Counted from the first letter of the stretch, positions 26,017 through 36,391 are shown. The stretch is 64,000 bases of DNA from Parachryseolinea silvisoli (GCF_021190955.1 NZ_JAIOAO010000005.1:434001-498000); one strand, 5' to 3'. Program-made: numbers and translations. The notes: generated by a model not told the origin, from the sequence alone.

Positions 26017-28004
26017 ATCGCTTTACGCGTAAGCTCTACCATCGTCGCGATCTCGTCGGCCAGCTCCGTCGGGCTGCCCATATACCCCACGGTAATAAAG
26101 CGCAGGTTTCCGTTGGCGTCGATGATCAGTTTTTGCGGTATACCCGAGATCGTAAAATCCTCGCAAATCTTGGTGAATACGGCGTCATTATACTTGCCGC
26201 TGCCTTTTACATCAAACAGGATGTTGAAGGGATAGTTGTTCTTCGTAATATAGCTCATCACGTTTTCCTTGTAACCAGCGTTACGCTCCTGCGTGTCGAC
26301 GAAATAGAACACCACGTCGGGATCATTCTTATACTTCTCTACCGCCAGCTTCATGCCCGGGAACGACGCCTTGCAGGGCGTACACCACGTGGCCCAAAAG
26401 TCGAGGATCACGATCTTGCCTTTGAGCGACGCCAGCGTCACCGGCTTGCCCTTGGCGTCCACCAGCTTGAAGTCGGTCATCTTGCGGTTGATCATCGTCT
26501 TGCCGATCCGGTCGTGCTCGGCCTGCACCTCGGTCGCATTCTTCAGCGACTGGATATACGCATCGAAGCCCCCGTCGTTGCCGTGCTGCTTCACATAACC
26601 TTCGCGCAGCTTGTCAAGTATCCAGGGCGTACTCTGATTTTCATGCACGCTGGCGAGCATCACACGATCACGCTTCTCGGTCTGGCCGGCATTGTCCAGC
26701 AGGAAGGCATGAGCCCCGTTCAGCTCGGCATGCTTATAGTGCAGCGCCTCTTGCGCAACATTGGCATACCGAAGCGCCTCGGCATTGTTGCCGGTCTTCT
26801 TCAGAATATCGACATACGTAACCACATACCCGATGTAGCTGCGCCGGGTGTCTGCCAGCCATTCCGACGGCGCCAGATGCCGGTGCGACGCTGGACGCTC
26901 AGTCTGCAAAACCTCCATGCGCTGAATGATCTGGATAGCGTACGGCAACAATTGCTCGTCGGTCATAAAACCCGTATTGTGCCCGATCTGAATGGCCTTG
27001 TAATACATCAGCACCAGCATGTCGTACGACGCGTTGGGCACCAACGGAATCAGTGCCGCGTAGTTCTTCTTAGGAAGCTCGACGCCAAAAATGGGCGCGT
27101 AGATACGGCTATAGTTAACCATATTCTCGTAATCGAATGCTCGGTCTGCCTGCGTTTCGGGATAGTCGCGCAGGAACGTATGGCACATCGCGCACTTCTT
27201 CGCCACGTCGCGCTCTTGCTCAATCTGTTTGTAAATTTGCAGCTTGGCCTGATTTCCTTTCGGGAATTTGGCGACAACCGCTTTGCGCACGGAGTCGGCA
27301 TGCACTTGATCTTGCAATTGCTGCTGATACACCTTCGCCACCTGGATCATCTCTTGTTCGGTTACGTCCGGCTGCGAAAGAATATAGTCCACCTCTTGCT
27401 GTATGCGGGGCTTCTTCGCATCGCCCTCTACTTTCGCCAGCAGCACCATGGCCGGGTAAAAAACGCGGCGGCGGCTTGTCGGGTGATGCATCAGTTCCTG
27501 CCTGATCCAGTACAAAGCGACCTCATCGGCAATGGCCGCCTCCGGATTGTCATAGCCCGGCAAACCAAAACTGCCGCCCGTGGGATTACGCAGGAATGCC
27601 CATCCAATGAATGCGCTGGGCATCTGCCCTCCTTTCGGGTCGGTGATCATATAAGCATAAGTAGTCTTTCCACCGTAGTCGACCACCGTATCGGCCTGAA
27701 ACACGCAGACGGTCAGCGCACCGTCCGCAGGCACTGTATACGAAGAGGTCCATTCACGGCCGTTCTTGCGCAGCGTCAGGTCGTTGCCCTCCCATTGAAA
27801 ATCATGGAATAGATACAAACGGCCGGTAACACCGTCTTTTCCTTCCAGGGGGGTGCCCGCCGGATTGTAGTGTACGGTAATAGTCGTGCCCGGCGTTGGG
27901 AGCTCGGGTGTAATGTAAAATGTTTTGGTGGAGTCCTGTCCCCAGGCAATACCGTGTAAGAGCAGGAACATAAATGTTCCTGCTAATAGTGTTATATACT
28001 TCAT
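26013..28004 (-). CDS. TlpA-like thioredoxin-fold protein with long N-terminal extension
   Basis: A 663-residue exported protein. Signal peptide about 1-22; N-terminal beta domain about 25-125; helical TPR-like region about 155-500; C-terminal TlpA/AhpC-like thioredoxin domain about 515-655 with active-site WCTPC (Cys541 and Cys544) and the cis-proline segment SGIPQ. Such proteins act as thiol-disulfide reductases outside the cytoplasm. A CAMCH motif (271-275) in the helical part has the CxxCH spacing of a c-type haem site; it may be chance. It lies between the PKD-like lipoprotein gene (31 bp upstream) and the hydrolase gene (4-bp overlap). Confidence 0.85.
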   Translation of the reverse strand: MKYITLLAGTFMFLLLHGIAWGQDSTKTFYITPELPTPGTTITVHYNPAGTPLEGKDGVTGRLYLFHDFQWEGNDLTLRKNGREWTSSYTVPADGALTVCVFQADTVVDYGGKTTYAYMITDPKGGQMPSAFIGWAFLRNPTGGSFGLPGYDNPEAAIADEVALYWIRQELMHHPTSRRRVFYPAMVLLAKVEGDAKKPRIQQEVDYILSQPDVTEQEMIQVAKVYQQQLQDQVHADSVRKAVVAKFPKGNQAKLQIYKQIEQERDVAKKCAMCHTFLRDYPETQADRAFDYENMVNYSRIYAPIFGVELPKKNYAALIPLVPNASYDMLVLMYYKAIQIGHNTGFMTDEQLLPYAIQIIQRMEVLQTERPASHRHLAPSEWLADTRRSYIGYVVTYVDILKKTGNNAEALRYANVAQEALHYKHAELNGAHAFLLDNAGQTEKRDRVMLASVHENQSTPWILDKLREGYVKQHGNDGGFDAYIQSLKNATEVQAEHDRIGKTMINRKMTDFKLVDAKGKPVTLASLKGKIVILDFWATWCTPCKASFPGMKLAVEKYKNDPDVVFYFVDTQERNAGYKENVMSYITKNNYPFNILFDVKGSGKYNDAVFTKICEDFTISGIPQKLIIDANGNLRFITVGYMGSPTELADEIATMVELTRKAI

Positions 28005-28035
28005 GAAATAGTTGGTTGTTTTTACTTTCTCTCCG

Positions 28036-29592
28036 TCATCCTCTTACCTTCCGGCACATGTCCATGATCTTACCGTCGAAACCTTCGAAGACATTCAGCG
28101 GCGTTGGTGTGATCGTCCCGCCATTGGCGTCGATGGCAAACTCATAGAGCTTCGCCGTCTGACTCGCCTCGTCCCACGTCGCTACATACAGCAGCCGGTT
28201 GTTGACATCTTGTAAGTTGTTGAACAATTTTGGTTTGTAAATCTTCATACTGGTGATAACCTCACCACCGGCAAAGCCGTCGTAGGCCACCCGGGTCAGA
28301 CCCGAGCCACTATAGTCAAACGAGTAAATCGTTCGGTCTGTGGCATAGTATAGCAGGTTGCTAAGGTCACCGCACTGGTAGAACTTCGCATTGGCAATAT
28401 CGGGCAGACCGGTCATATCATAGACTGCCTTGCCAACGACGCCGGCATCGCTGTTGTAAAAGTCAGCGATATACAGCCAGCGGCCATCGCCCGTCACATC
28501 CCGAAAGAATGCGTAGGTCCGGTCCTGGTACGCGCGTTCCATATAAAGCAAATCTTTGCCGACATTGTTCACGTCGAAAGCAGCGCCCACTTGTGTTGTG
28601 AAGGCGGTAATGACCGGCTGCGAAAACGCTAATGGCACACGCACAAACTTCCGGTTCTGGGTATCGTAAAATACACCGCCATTGGCGCCCGACGCTCCCG
28701 TTGTGCCGGCGGCCGTCGTCAGATCGACCACAAAGGGAGCCAGCGTGCTGGCATACGCCACGGGCGCATAGTACCCGATCGTCGCCGGCGCTCGGATGGC
28801 GCCAATGCCATAGTGAATCATGTACAGCGACCCGTTGGAAATATACCCTTCAAAATAACCGTACGCCGCGTGGGCCTGCGAGCTCACCGCCATCGGGCCG
28901 CGCAGGAAAATATCCGACGGGTCGTTGACCTTAAACAGGTCGGTACCCGATGCGCGTACGAACGACGACGACGTGCCGATGTTGACGTAATTCAGATAGT
29001 AAATCGAGTTGCGCGTCTGCGTGATAAAGCGGCCTTCACCGGCCAGTGCTTCGCCGTTGGCACCCGAATACATATTCCGCAACCACTTCTCGGCCGCGGC
29101 CGTGGGGAATGCGTTTTTGGTGACGATAAAATCGACGTCGCTATGTCCGTCGCGTGAGTGCAACACCAACCAGCCGATATCGACCGCTGCCTGGATCGTT
29201 ACGGTAAAACGCATGTTGTTCTTGATACCCGTCCGGGTGTCGGTCACGACCAGCTCGACATAGTAGCCACCCGGTGTTTCGTTCATCGGCCGATCGAGTG
29301 TACGCGTCGAGGCAACAACGCTCGACGGCGGGGCCTGCGACGATGTATTGTTTGTATAGAGCAGCCACTCGTACGAGAGGTTCTCCGTGTCACCCCCGTA
29401 TTGAATAGGAGGATCGATGACCAGGTTCTGAAATTGTTCGACGGCATAGGTCACCACAAACCCCGTGGTATCGATCAGTGGTGTATTAATGTCGGTGTAG
29501 TCGTAGTTTCCCTTGTCGTCGTAGCACCCTGCCACACCCAGCATGACGCCGATGCAAAACAGGATAGAGGAAAGTCGTATGGTTTGCTTCAT
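28036..29592 (-). CDS. PKD-like family lipoprotein
   Basis: A 518-residue lipoprotein. Lipobox GVAGC (Cys about 23) is followed by YDDKGNYDYTDIN. An N-terminal PKD-like immunoglobulin fold (about 40-140, with YEWLLYTNN) is followed by a large beta-rich domain, perhaps a propeller (about 150-515, e.g. NRLLYVATWDEASQTAKLYEF at about 465-485). Proteins of this type are typically encoded beside DUF4843 and SusC/SusD genes, as here, and are thought to be accessory surface proteins of the importer. Ligand unknown. Confidence 0.85.
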   Translation of the reverse strand: MKQTIRLSSILFCIGVMLGVAGCYDDKGNYDYTDINTPLIDTTGFVVTYAVEQFQNLVIDPPIQYGGDTENLSYEWLLYTNNTSSQAPPSSVVASTRTLDRPMNETPGGYYVELVVTDTRTGIKNNMRFTVTIQAAVDIGWLVLHSRDGHSDVDFIVTKNAFPTAAAEKWLRNMYSGANGEALAGEGRFITQTRNSIYYLNYVNIGTSSSFVRASGTDLFKVNDPSDIFLRGPMAVSSQAHAAYGYFEGYISNGSLYMIHYGIGAIRAPATIGYYAPVAYASTLAPFVVDLTTAAGTTGASGANGGVFYDTQNRKFVRVPLAFSQPVITAFTTQVGAAFDVNNVGKDLLYMERAYQDRTYAFFRDVTGDGRWLYIADFYNSDAGVVGKAVYDMTGLPDIANAKFYQCGDLSNLLYYATDRTIYSFDYSGSGLTRVAYDGFAGGEVITSMKIYKPKLFNNLQDVNNRLLYVATWDEASQTAKLYEFAIDANGGTITPTPLNVFEGFDGKIMDMCRKVRG

Positions 29593-29606
29593 AGCTGTTT
29601 TACAGT

Positions 29607-30362
29607 TTAGGGGAATGTTACCAGGGCGCCGGTTTCGTCCGTCATGTCGGGGTCGTGCGAGTCATTATATGCCTGCAGCGCCTCCTTTAGACGCGACCGG
29701 AAGTCATACATATCACCCGTTGTAAATTCACCCGTGGGATTGAAACGCGAGTATATCGTAAACTCCGCAACCCCCAGCACATCAATGACGAACTGGTATT
29801 TGGCAGTGCTATAGGGACCGAAGAAAAAGGAAAGCGATGTATCCCAGTTGGCGGGCTTCACCAGGCGGTCGCTCCAGTATACGGTAAAGGAAAGATTGCC
29901 GGGCGTACCGGCCCGGAGGTCATAACCCTCGGTGTCGACGATCTTCAGCGTTACCTGAAGGGTGGTGTCCTGGATCCACGCGGTGCGATAGATCAACAGG
30001 GGCAGGTAGCCATTCACCTCGCCGGCCGGAATGATGCCGTCCAGCACCTCGTAGTACACGGTATCGTCCCGCACGGGAACGGCGGAAGAATCGCCCACCA
30101 CGATGGCCTTAAAGCGGCGGTCGGTATCGGCCGCATAGCCGATCACCTTCGAGGCCAGCCACACAGTATCTTGTAAGACCGACGACGACCGGCCGGCAAA
30201 CGAGTAGCCGCGTTCGGAAATCTCCGTAAGCTGGCCATTCACCATTATTTGCTCGTTAAAGTACACACTCGGCTCACCGGAGAACGGCAGGCGCTCATTC
30301 TCTTCACAGGCGGTCAGCATCAACGCTGCCAGGCAGCCCCATATATAGAATATAGCTTTCAT
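29607..30362 (-). CDS. DUF4843 domain lipoprotein
   Basis: A 251-residue lipoprotein with lipobox LMLTAC (Cys about 19) and the DUF4843 N-terminal pattern EENERLPFSGEPSVYFNE, followed by beta-rich sequence. The central part includes DTVWLASKVIGYAADTDR, and YWSDRLVKPANWD lies near 180-195. This family is found almost only next to SusC/SusD pairs and is assumed to be a surface accessory subunit. It sits 18 bp after SusD and 14 bp before the PKD-like gene, tight enough for one operon. Confidence 0.87.
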   Translation of the reverse strand: MKAIFYIWGCLAALMLTACEENERLPFSGEPSVYFNEQIMVNGQLTEISERGYSFAGRSSSVLQDTVWLASKVIGYAADTDRRFKAIVVGDSSAVPVRDDTVYYEVLDGIIPAGEVNGYLPLLIYRTAWIQDTTLQVTLKIVDTEGYDLRAGTPGNLSFTVYWSDRLVKPANWDTSLSFFFGPYSTAKYQFVIDVLGVAEFTIYSRFNPTGEFTTGDMYDFRSRLKEALQAYNDSHDPDMTDETGALVTFP

Positions 30363-30380
30363 AAGAATGCTCGAGGTGGG

Positions 30381-31814
30381 TTAGTTACCGAATTCAATTT
30401 CGTTATCAGGACGGGGCAACACATAAACAGCATCGCCCGCCACCGTGCCACTGAATCGCATAGACATGGCGTTGACACGTTTGTAGTAATAGAAAAGCTG
30501 CCCTTCCAATAGGAACTCCTTTTCATATTCCTTAAAGATCTCCTCTTGGATCTGCTCCGCGCTAAGCGCGGGCGACAGGTTGTCCAGTATGCCGCGTGCC
30601 GTGCGCACCGCGTTCAGGTAGCCGATGGCCTGGCCGGGATCGTTATCTTTTAAACACTCCGCCGCGATGTAATACATCTCCGACACGCGCAGCACCGGCA
30701 TACGGTTGGCGTATGCGGTCGGTATACCTTCCGGCTGGTCCAGCTTCACGGCATAACGTTCTGTGTTGACCAGACTGGTCAGCACCCGGAACCGGTAGTC
30801 GGCCGCCGTGGCATCATCCTGCACTTCGTACACAGTGCGATACTCATCGGGTGTCTTGCCGAGCTGCTCGAGCGAGCCATCGATCAGCCACGACGCCGAC
30901 AGAGTACCCAGGTTGGTCACGTTCAGCGTAAAGATCAGCTCCGGGGTAAACACCCGGTTGGCCGACGCCGGCACACCCACCACCACCTGCGAAGCAGGCA
31001 CGAACGGAAATGCATTGGATTCGATCACTTCCCTTGCACGGGCCAGGGCAGTAGATTTGTCGTTGGCATACAGGGCGACACGCGCCTGCAGCGCCTTCGC
31101 GGCATAGTAGTTGAACTTATAGGACCGGTCGCGCAGGTAGTTGTCAGACGTCGTCGTCGTTTTACCCGGAATCACCGGATCTTCCGCCAGCGCGGCCACC
31201 GCCACGTCAAGGTCGTCCTGGATCATATTCAACACCTCGCCGACCGTAGACGAAGGCGTCACCGTCAGCCCAAACGTATTGACGTAAGGAATGCCCATCG
31301 CCCCCGTTCCGCCCGACGAAGGCGCCGTCGCGAACAACCGCAGCAGGTCGAAGTGCAGGAACGCCCGTAACCCGTATGCTTCACCACGGATGATGTTATA
31401 GTTTTCGTTTTCGAACATCAACGGATCGGCTATATCAATATTTTCGATCAGGTTGTTGACGTTGGCGATGGCGTTGTATTGCGACGTCCAGACATCGTCG
31501 ATCGCTGTTTCCGCCGTATCGGATTCATAGTTGAACACCGACAGCTGGTAGTAGTTCCGATCGTTGGCAGTGAAGCTGCTGTATTGATTGCCCAATACGT
31601 CCACCATACCAAAGGTCAGCTGACGGCCGTAAACAGGCTCGCCGGTCATCAGAACATAGATACCCGTCAGGGCATCTTTAAAGCCTTGCTCGCTTTGAAA
31701 GTTATCGTCGGAGCCGATCTGCGTCTTGGGGTCCACCGCCAGCCAGTCGTCACACGACGTGAGCGAAGACAGCGCCACCAGCAGGGCCGTTATGGATAGT
31801 ATAATTCTTTTCAT
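30381..31814 (-). CDS. SusD/RagB family lipoprotein (locus 3)
   Basis: A 477-residue SusD homologue. Lipobox LSSLTSC (Cys about 20) is followed by DDWLAVDPKTQIGSD. Helical SusD fold, with GEAYGLRAFLHFDLLRLF at about 120-137 and MPVLRVSEMYYIAAECLKD at about 355-373 in a TPR. The C-terminus contains KEYEKEFLLEGQLFYYYKR and ends LPRPDNEIEFGN. The frame opens at 31826, but the ATG at 31814 suits the signal peptide. It starts 17 bp after SusC. The CAZyme-free surroundings make a non-glycan substrate possible. Confidence 0.93.
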   Translation of the reverse strand: MKRIILSITALLVALSSLTSCDDWLAVDPKTQIGSDDNFQSEQGFKDALTGIYVLMTGEPVYGRQLTFGMVDVLGNQYSSFTANDRNYYQLSVFNYESDTAETAIDDVWTSQYNAIANVNNLIENIDIADPLMFENENYNIIRGEAYGLRAFLHFDLLRLFATAPSSGGTGAMGIPYVNTFGLTVTPSSTVGEVLNMIQDDLDVAVAALAEDPVIPGKTTTTSDNYLRDRSYKFNYYAAKALQARVALYANDKSTALARAREVIESNAFPFVPASQVVVGVPASANRVFTPELIFTLNVTNLGTLSASWLIDGSLEQLGKTPDEYRTVYEVQDDATAADYRFRVLTSLVNTERYAVKLDQPEGIPTAYANRMPVLRVSEMYYIAAECLKDNDPGQAIGYLNAVRTARGILDNLSPALSAEQIQEEIFKEYEKEFLLEGQLFYYYKRVNAMSMRFSGTVAGDAVYVLPRPDNEIEFGN

Positions 31815-31831
31815 AATCATGGTCATCTTCG

Positions 31832-34800
31832 TTAAAAGGTTGCCTGAACGGAGAAAGAAAGCGTGCGTGCAAAAGGATAGCTCAGACCGCGCTCGGTCTT
31901 CATCGAGCTGATGCGGGCCAGGTCGTTCATGTTAAAGCCGACACGCACGTTGTTGATCTTCTGCCGCGCCAGCACGCTGCGCAGGTCATACATCACGCTC
32001 ACCGAGGAGAACACCAACTCGTTGAGATCCTCCACAAAACGCGTGGTGGGCTTGGTCACGGTCAGGTCGGCAATGTTCTTGTAGAAGCTTGCCTGGCCCG
32101 GCTCCTTCCAACGTTCGCTCAGGAAGCGGGCGTCGACGTTCCAGGAAATGTCCGCATTCTCCACACGCTGTACCAACGTGGTATTGTAGGCTTGTCCGCC
32201 TGCCTTGAAAGTGAAAGCCACGTTGGCCGTCAGGCTGCGGTACTGGAAGTTGGCACCGAAGCTGCCCATCACGTTGGGCGCAGCATCGCCCGCGGCGATC
32301 TGATCTTCCGAAGACCACAGGTAGGTAAGCGTGCCGTCTTTCTTGCGGAAGATTTCCTTGCCGTTGGCAGGATCTATACCGAGTGATTGTACCGCCCAGA
32401 TGGTCTCGGTCGACATACCCTCCTCCAGACGGATGGAAGGCGTCTGCCGCTGCTCAGGTGTGATATTGCCGGAGTTGCCGTCTTTGTCGGCATCCTGCTC
32501 TGCATTGAGCTGCTTAAAACCGTTCGATACTTCCTTGATCTTATTGGCGTTGTGCGCAATATTCACAAACAGGTTGAGGTAGCTCTTCTTCTCGGCACTG
32601 ACATAGGCCTTGTAGCTCACCCCCAACTGGTACCCGACGTTCTCGGTCCGGCCGATGTTTGCCTTGTACGACGTAAAGCCCGAAGACGGTGGTGTGGTGA
32701 CATCGGACAGCAGGCTGTTAGTGCGCGACAGGTAGTAGTCGGCGCGTAGAATCAGGCGACCGAACAAGCCCATATCAACGCCCACGTTATTATCCTGCGT
32801 CTGCTGCCACTGCAGGTATGGGTTCGGCAGGGCCTGCAGCGTAAGGCCGATATCGCCATTGTACGTCTGCCCGGTGTTGTAGCTGTACGACGCGACCGAC
32901 ATATACGAGTTGAAATTCTGCGAGCCGGTATAGCCGGTCGACGCGCGCAGCTTGAGCTGGTCTACGTGGCGCAGCTGCTTGATGAAGTTCTCATTGTGCA
33001 GGTTCCAACCGGCGCCGACACCCCAGAAACCACCCCAGCGGTTACGCGCGCCGAACTGCGACGAGCCGCTGAGCCGGTAGGAAAAGTCGGCCAGAAAGCG
33101 GCTGTCATACGCATAGTTGGCGGCAAAGGTCACACCCAGGTTACGGGTGGTATTTTCGGATCCGGTAGGCGAGCTACCTTCCAGGTATTGGTTGGCCATC
33201 GAGATATCGTTCATCCGATCGTTGGGGAAACCCACCGCCATCACCTGCGTAACGGACGAGCTCTGCTGGCCGATGCTATAGAATGCGTTCGTGTAAAGCG
33301 CGTGCTTCTTGCGCTCGACGTTATACGCGATACCGATGTCGGACGTCACGTTGTTGTCCACGCCCGTGCCGATAGTATATTCGCCGCGATTTACATATTC
33401 TGCCGAGGCGGACGAGATGGTGGCATACCGCGAGTGTGTAGCCGGCAGGAAGTATTCCGTGCGGCGGCTGGCGTGGTTAACACCAAGCCTGGCCGTGGCG
33501 CGCAGGTTTTTGGTAATGGCCCACTCGCCGTAAAAATTCTCCGTCACCGTCAGGTATTTGCTGAAGTCCTTTGTATTCAATGTGGCATCGTACAGCGGGT
33601 TGAAAACGCCGTTGCCATAGCTGCGGATCAGGCGTCCGTTTTCATCATGGATGCGCCAATAGGGGTTCATACGGGCGTACAGGCTGAAGTCTCCGTAGGG
33701 CGAGTTGACAGACTTGTTGTTGTCGATTGTCAGCAGGTTACGGAACGACAGGTTCTTATAGCGGTAGGAAAGCCCCGCGGTGCCCGACAGCGTGGTGCGG
33801 TCAGAGCCTTTCATGACACCTTTAATATTGTTGTAGCTTACGTTGACGGAATAGATCATAGCGTCGTCGCCACCGTCGAGATACACGTTGTGCTTCTGCC
33901 CTACGCCGGTGCGCAGTGGCTGCGACAGCCAGTACGTATTCACGCCGCGCTCCGCTTCCGCCAGCCGCTCGCCGTACAGGGTGGTGAGCTCCGCCTGTTG
34001 CATGGGAGCGCTGCTGGTATAAACTCCCGCGAGCAACTCGGCCTGAATCTTCTCGTGCGAGTTGGTCAGATCGTAGCTGGTCAGGTCGGGCGCCTGAATG
34101 TCGACGCTGCCATTATAATTGATGCGCATCTTGCCTTCCTCCGGACGCTTGGTTTCGATCACCACCACACCGTTGGCGGCACGCGAGCCGTAAATGGCTT
34201 TGGCGGCAGCGTCTTTTAAGATCGTGATGCTTTCCACAAAGTTCATGTTCAGATCGTACACCTGCTCCATGGTAGCCTGGAAGCCGTTCAGGATAAAGAG
34301 CGGCTGGTTGGGATTGGTTTGATAGTCGCCCCGTAAGTCAGGCACGCCGGCCTGACCACGGACCTGTACGTTCGGCAACTGATTTGGATCGGAGCCGATG
34401 TCAAGATTATCGACAATGCGAAAGGAAGGATCGAGAATAGCCAGGCTTTGCAGCACATTTTGATTACCCACCACGCGCAGCTCGTCTTTGGAGATCGTAA
34501 TAGCCGCTCCCGTAAAGCTCTCAGCCTTGCGGGTATAATACCCCGTCACCACCACGTCGCTGAGTTGCGTAACGTTCTCGTGCAGCACGACATTCACCAC
34601 GTCGCCGTTCACTAACATGTCCTCGGGGTCAAACCCGATGAAGGAAAATGTGAGGACATCGCCGTCACGCGCTTCGATGGTATAACTACCGTCACCGTCG
34701 GTCGCGGTACCGATGTTCGTGCCCACGATCATGACATTCACGCCGGGTAGCGGCTGACCATCCTTGTCCGTCACGCGCCCCCGCACACTCCGCGCTTCCG

Positions 34801-35212
34801 GCGGCGCCGTCAAGGTACCGGGTTCGGTCGCCGGCAGGTCGACCGACGTGTCTTTCTCTTTTTTGAGTACGATATAAGCGTTGTTCTTGACTACGAACTG
34901 GATCGCGCGCGGCTTCAGCACCGCGTTCAACACGGCACCGAGCTTTTCGTCCGATGCGTCGACCGTGATGCTCTCGGTCAGGTCGAGGGCACTTGTACTG
35001 TACACAAACTTCACCTGCGCTTCATTCTCCAGTGTCGTCAGCACGTCTTTCAACGAGCGAGCGGTGAGCTTCACCGACACCTTGCGATCCAGAAGGCCCT
35101 GCGCAAAATTGTCGCCGGCAAACGCGACGCTAAGCGTGAGGACAAGCAGTATGAATTGAGCAGCAGTAATTCGCATAATCTTACAGGTATTCTCCGTAAA
35201 GAATTTTTGCAT
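31832..35212 (-). CDS. SusC/RagA family TonB-dependent receptor with STN domain (locus 3)
   Basis: A 1126-residue outer-membrane transporter from the ATG at 35212; the frame is open to 35320 but that extension looks non-coding. Signal region about 1-40; STN domain about 45-115 (KDVLTTLENEAQVKFVYS); CarboxypepD_reg-like domain about 140-225 (VRGRVTDKDGQPLPGVNVM); plug about 225-350 with VVVTGYYTRKAESFTGA and IYGSRAANGVVVIETKRP; barrel ending LSFSVQATF. The TGYYTRKAESFTGA variant of the TonB-proximal box differs from the commoner TGYGSQ. FecR lies 216 bp upstream, consistent with transducer-type regulation. First gene of a six-gene cluster. Confidence 0.95.
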   Translation of the reverse strand: MQKFFTENTCKIMRITAAQFILLVLTLSVAFAGDNFAQGLLDRKVSVKLTARSLKDVLTTLENEAQVKFVYSTSALDLTESITVDASDEKLGAVLNAVLKPRAIQFVVKNNAYIVLKKEKDTSVDLPATEPGTLTAPPEARSVRGRVTDKDGQPLPGVNVMIVGTNIGTATDGDGSYTIEARDGDVLTFSFIGFDPEDMLVNGDVVNVVLHENVTQLSDVVVTGYYTRKAESFTGAAITISKDELRVVGNQNVLQSLAILDPSFRIVDNLDIGSDPNQLPNVQVRGQAGVPDLRGDYQTNPNQPLFILNGFQATMEQVYDLNMNFVESITILKDAAAKAIYGSRAANGVVVIETKRPEEGKMRINYNGSVDIQAPDLTSYDLTNSHEKIQAELLAGVYTSSAPMQQAELTTLYGERLAEAERGVNTYWLSQPLRTGVGQKHNVYLDGGDDAMIYSVNVSYNNIKGVMKGSDRTTLSGTAGLSYRYKNLSFRNLLTIDNNKSVNSPYGDFSLYARMNPYWRIHDENGRLIRSYGNGVFNPLYDATLNTKDFSKYLTVTENFYGEWAITKNLRATARLGVNHASRRTEYFLPATHSRYATISSASAEYVNRGEYTIGTGVDNNVTSDIGIAYNVERKKHALYTNAFYSIGQQSSSVTQVMAVGFPNDRMNDISMANQYLEGSSPTGSENTTRNLGVTFAANYAYDSRFLADFSYRLSGSSQFGARNRWGGFWGVGAGWNLHNENFIKQLRHVDQLKLRASTGYTGSQNFNSYMSVASYSYNTGQTYNGDIGLTLQALPNPYLQWQQTQDNNVGVDMGLFGRLILRADYYLSRTNSLLSDVTTPPSSGFTSYKANIGRTENVGYQLGVSYKAYVSAEKKSYLNLFVNIAHNANKIKEVSNGFKQLNAEQDADKDGNSGNITPEQRQTPSIRLEEGMSTETIWAVQSLGIDPANGKEIFRKKDGTLTYLWSSEDQIAAGDAAPNVMGSFGANFQYRSLTANVAFTFKAGGQAYNTTLVQRVENADISWNVDARFLSERWKEPGQASFYKNIADLTVTKPTTRFVEDLNELVFSSVSVMYDLRSVLARQKINNVRVGFNMNDLARISSMKTERGLSYPFARTLSFSVQATF

Positions 35213-35428
35213 ATTTTTACACTGTTTTTTGTTAGTTCTTACTAGGAATTGGGCAAAAGGCAGCCATGTTCCCCGCCTGGCGGAGAATGCTGGTATTGAA
35301 GACAGGGGTGGTAATGACACCTCTGTTTTCTTTTATAGTGGGGAAAGAATCAGGCTATGCTTTCATAGGCGCTGGTATTAGGATAGGTTAGGTATATGTT
35401 TTCGTTAGGTGGTACTGTGTTGTAATCG

Positions 35429-36391
35429 TCATTGACACCCGCTGCCTCGCAGCACAACGACATCCTCTTCGATTGTATAGGTAGCCGTGACAGTTTCGGC
35501 AATAATATCAAGCGTATTCGACAATGACTGGTCCGTAAAGTCTGCTGTGATCATACAGCCCTCCAGCGGTCCTTCCAGGGTCATTCGCACATTGAACTTA
35601 CCTTCAATGCGCCGGGCGATCTCGCCAATAGTAATATTCTCGAACAGCATGCTATACTCGGTTCCCTTGATATATACCTCGGCTTGTTTCTCTTGCTGCT
35701 TGCCGATCTTCTGCAATTGCCGCGTGGCATGCGCGTAAACAACCGACTCGCGGGGCAGCAGCTCGACATTTTCGCGTGTGGGCTGCGAGGTCACCGACAC
35801 CTTGCCGGTCAGTACGAATACTTCGGTGTGCTCCGGTGTACTTCGAATGTTAAAGCTTGTTCCGAGCACGGCTGTCGTCAGCTCGCCGCAGTGAATCAGG
35901 AACGGATGCCCTGCGTCCTTGGCCACTTCGAACAGCGCCTCCCCTTCCAGCGACACTTCGCGCGTGCTACCAGTAAAGCGGTCGGGATACGTCAGGCGGC
36001 TGCCGGGCTTTAACCACACCAGGGTCCCGTCGGCAAGCATGACCTTTTCGATCGCGTCAGGCTTGCTCGCGCGCATATGCGTCGCCTCCACACGCATGCC
36101 AGGGCCAGCGTAATACCAGACACCATAGCCCGCAGCAACCAATAGCAGCAGCGACGCCGCGACGCGCCAGACCGTCCACATCGGAATCGTGCGGGATGTA
36201 CGCATAGAAGTCGACTGCCGGATGCGTGTTAACAATAGACTTTCGGTCGCGGCGCGTTCTGCCTCATCGGCAAAAGCGCTGGGCTTGCCAGTGCGGCCAT
36301 CCAGCCAACGTTCCAGGCGAATGCGTTCTTCAGGCGTACAGGTGCCATGCTCATAGCGCGCCAACAATGCTTCAAATTCGGAGGTGGTCAT
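35429..36391 (-). CDS. FecR family anti-sigma factor
   Basis: A 320-residue inner-membrane anti-sigma protein. The cytoplasmic N-terminus (about 1-70) contains TPEERIRLERWLDGR. One transmembrane helix lies at about 71-93 (VWRVAASLLLLVAAGYGVWY). The periplasmic FecR domain follows at about 100-205 (KVMLADGTLVWLKPGSRL, REVSLEGEALFEV, LGTSFNIR), with a C-terminal STN-like domain at about 245-320. It should pair with the ECF sigma gene upstream and the STN domain of the SusC encoded downstream. The gap after sigma is 184 bp. Confidence 0.93.
   Translation of the reverse strand: MTTSEFEALLARYEHGTCTPEERIRLERWLDGRTGKPSAFADEAERAATESLLLTRIRQSTSMRTSRTIPMWTVWRVAASLLLLVAAGYGVWYYAGPGMRVEATHMRASKPDAIEKVMLADGTLVWLKPGSRLTYPDRFTGSTREVSLEGEALFEVAKDAGHPFLIHCGELTTAVLGTSFNIRSTPEHTEVFVLTGKVSVTSQPTRENVELLPRESVVYAHATRQLQKIGKQQEKQAEVYIKGTEYSMLFENITIGEIARRIEGKFNVRMTLEGPLEGCMITADFTDQSLSNTLDIIAETVTATYTIEEDVVVLRGSGCQ

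Noticed and set aside
26133-27812. 559-codon open frame on the plus strand
   Set aside because: Antisense to the TlpA-like gene with arginine/histidine/valine-rich shadow composition and no domain.
32966-34219. 417-codon open frame on the plus strand
   Set aside because: Antisense to the locus 3 susC gene; no signal, domain or motif.
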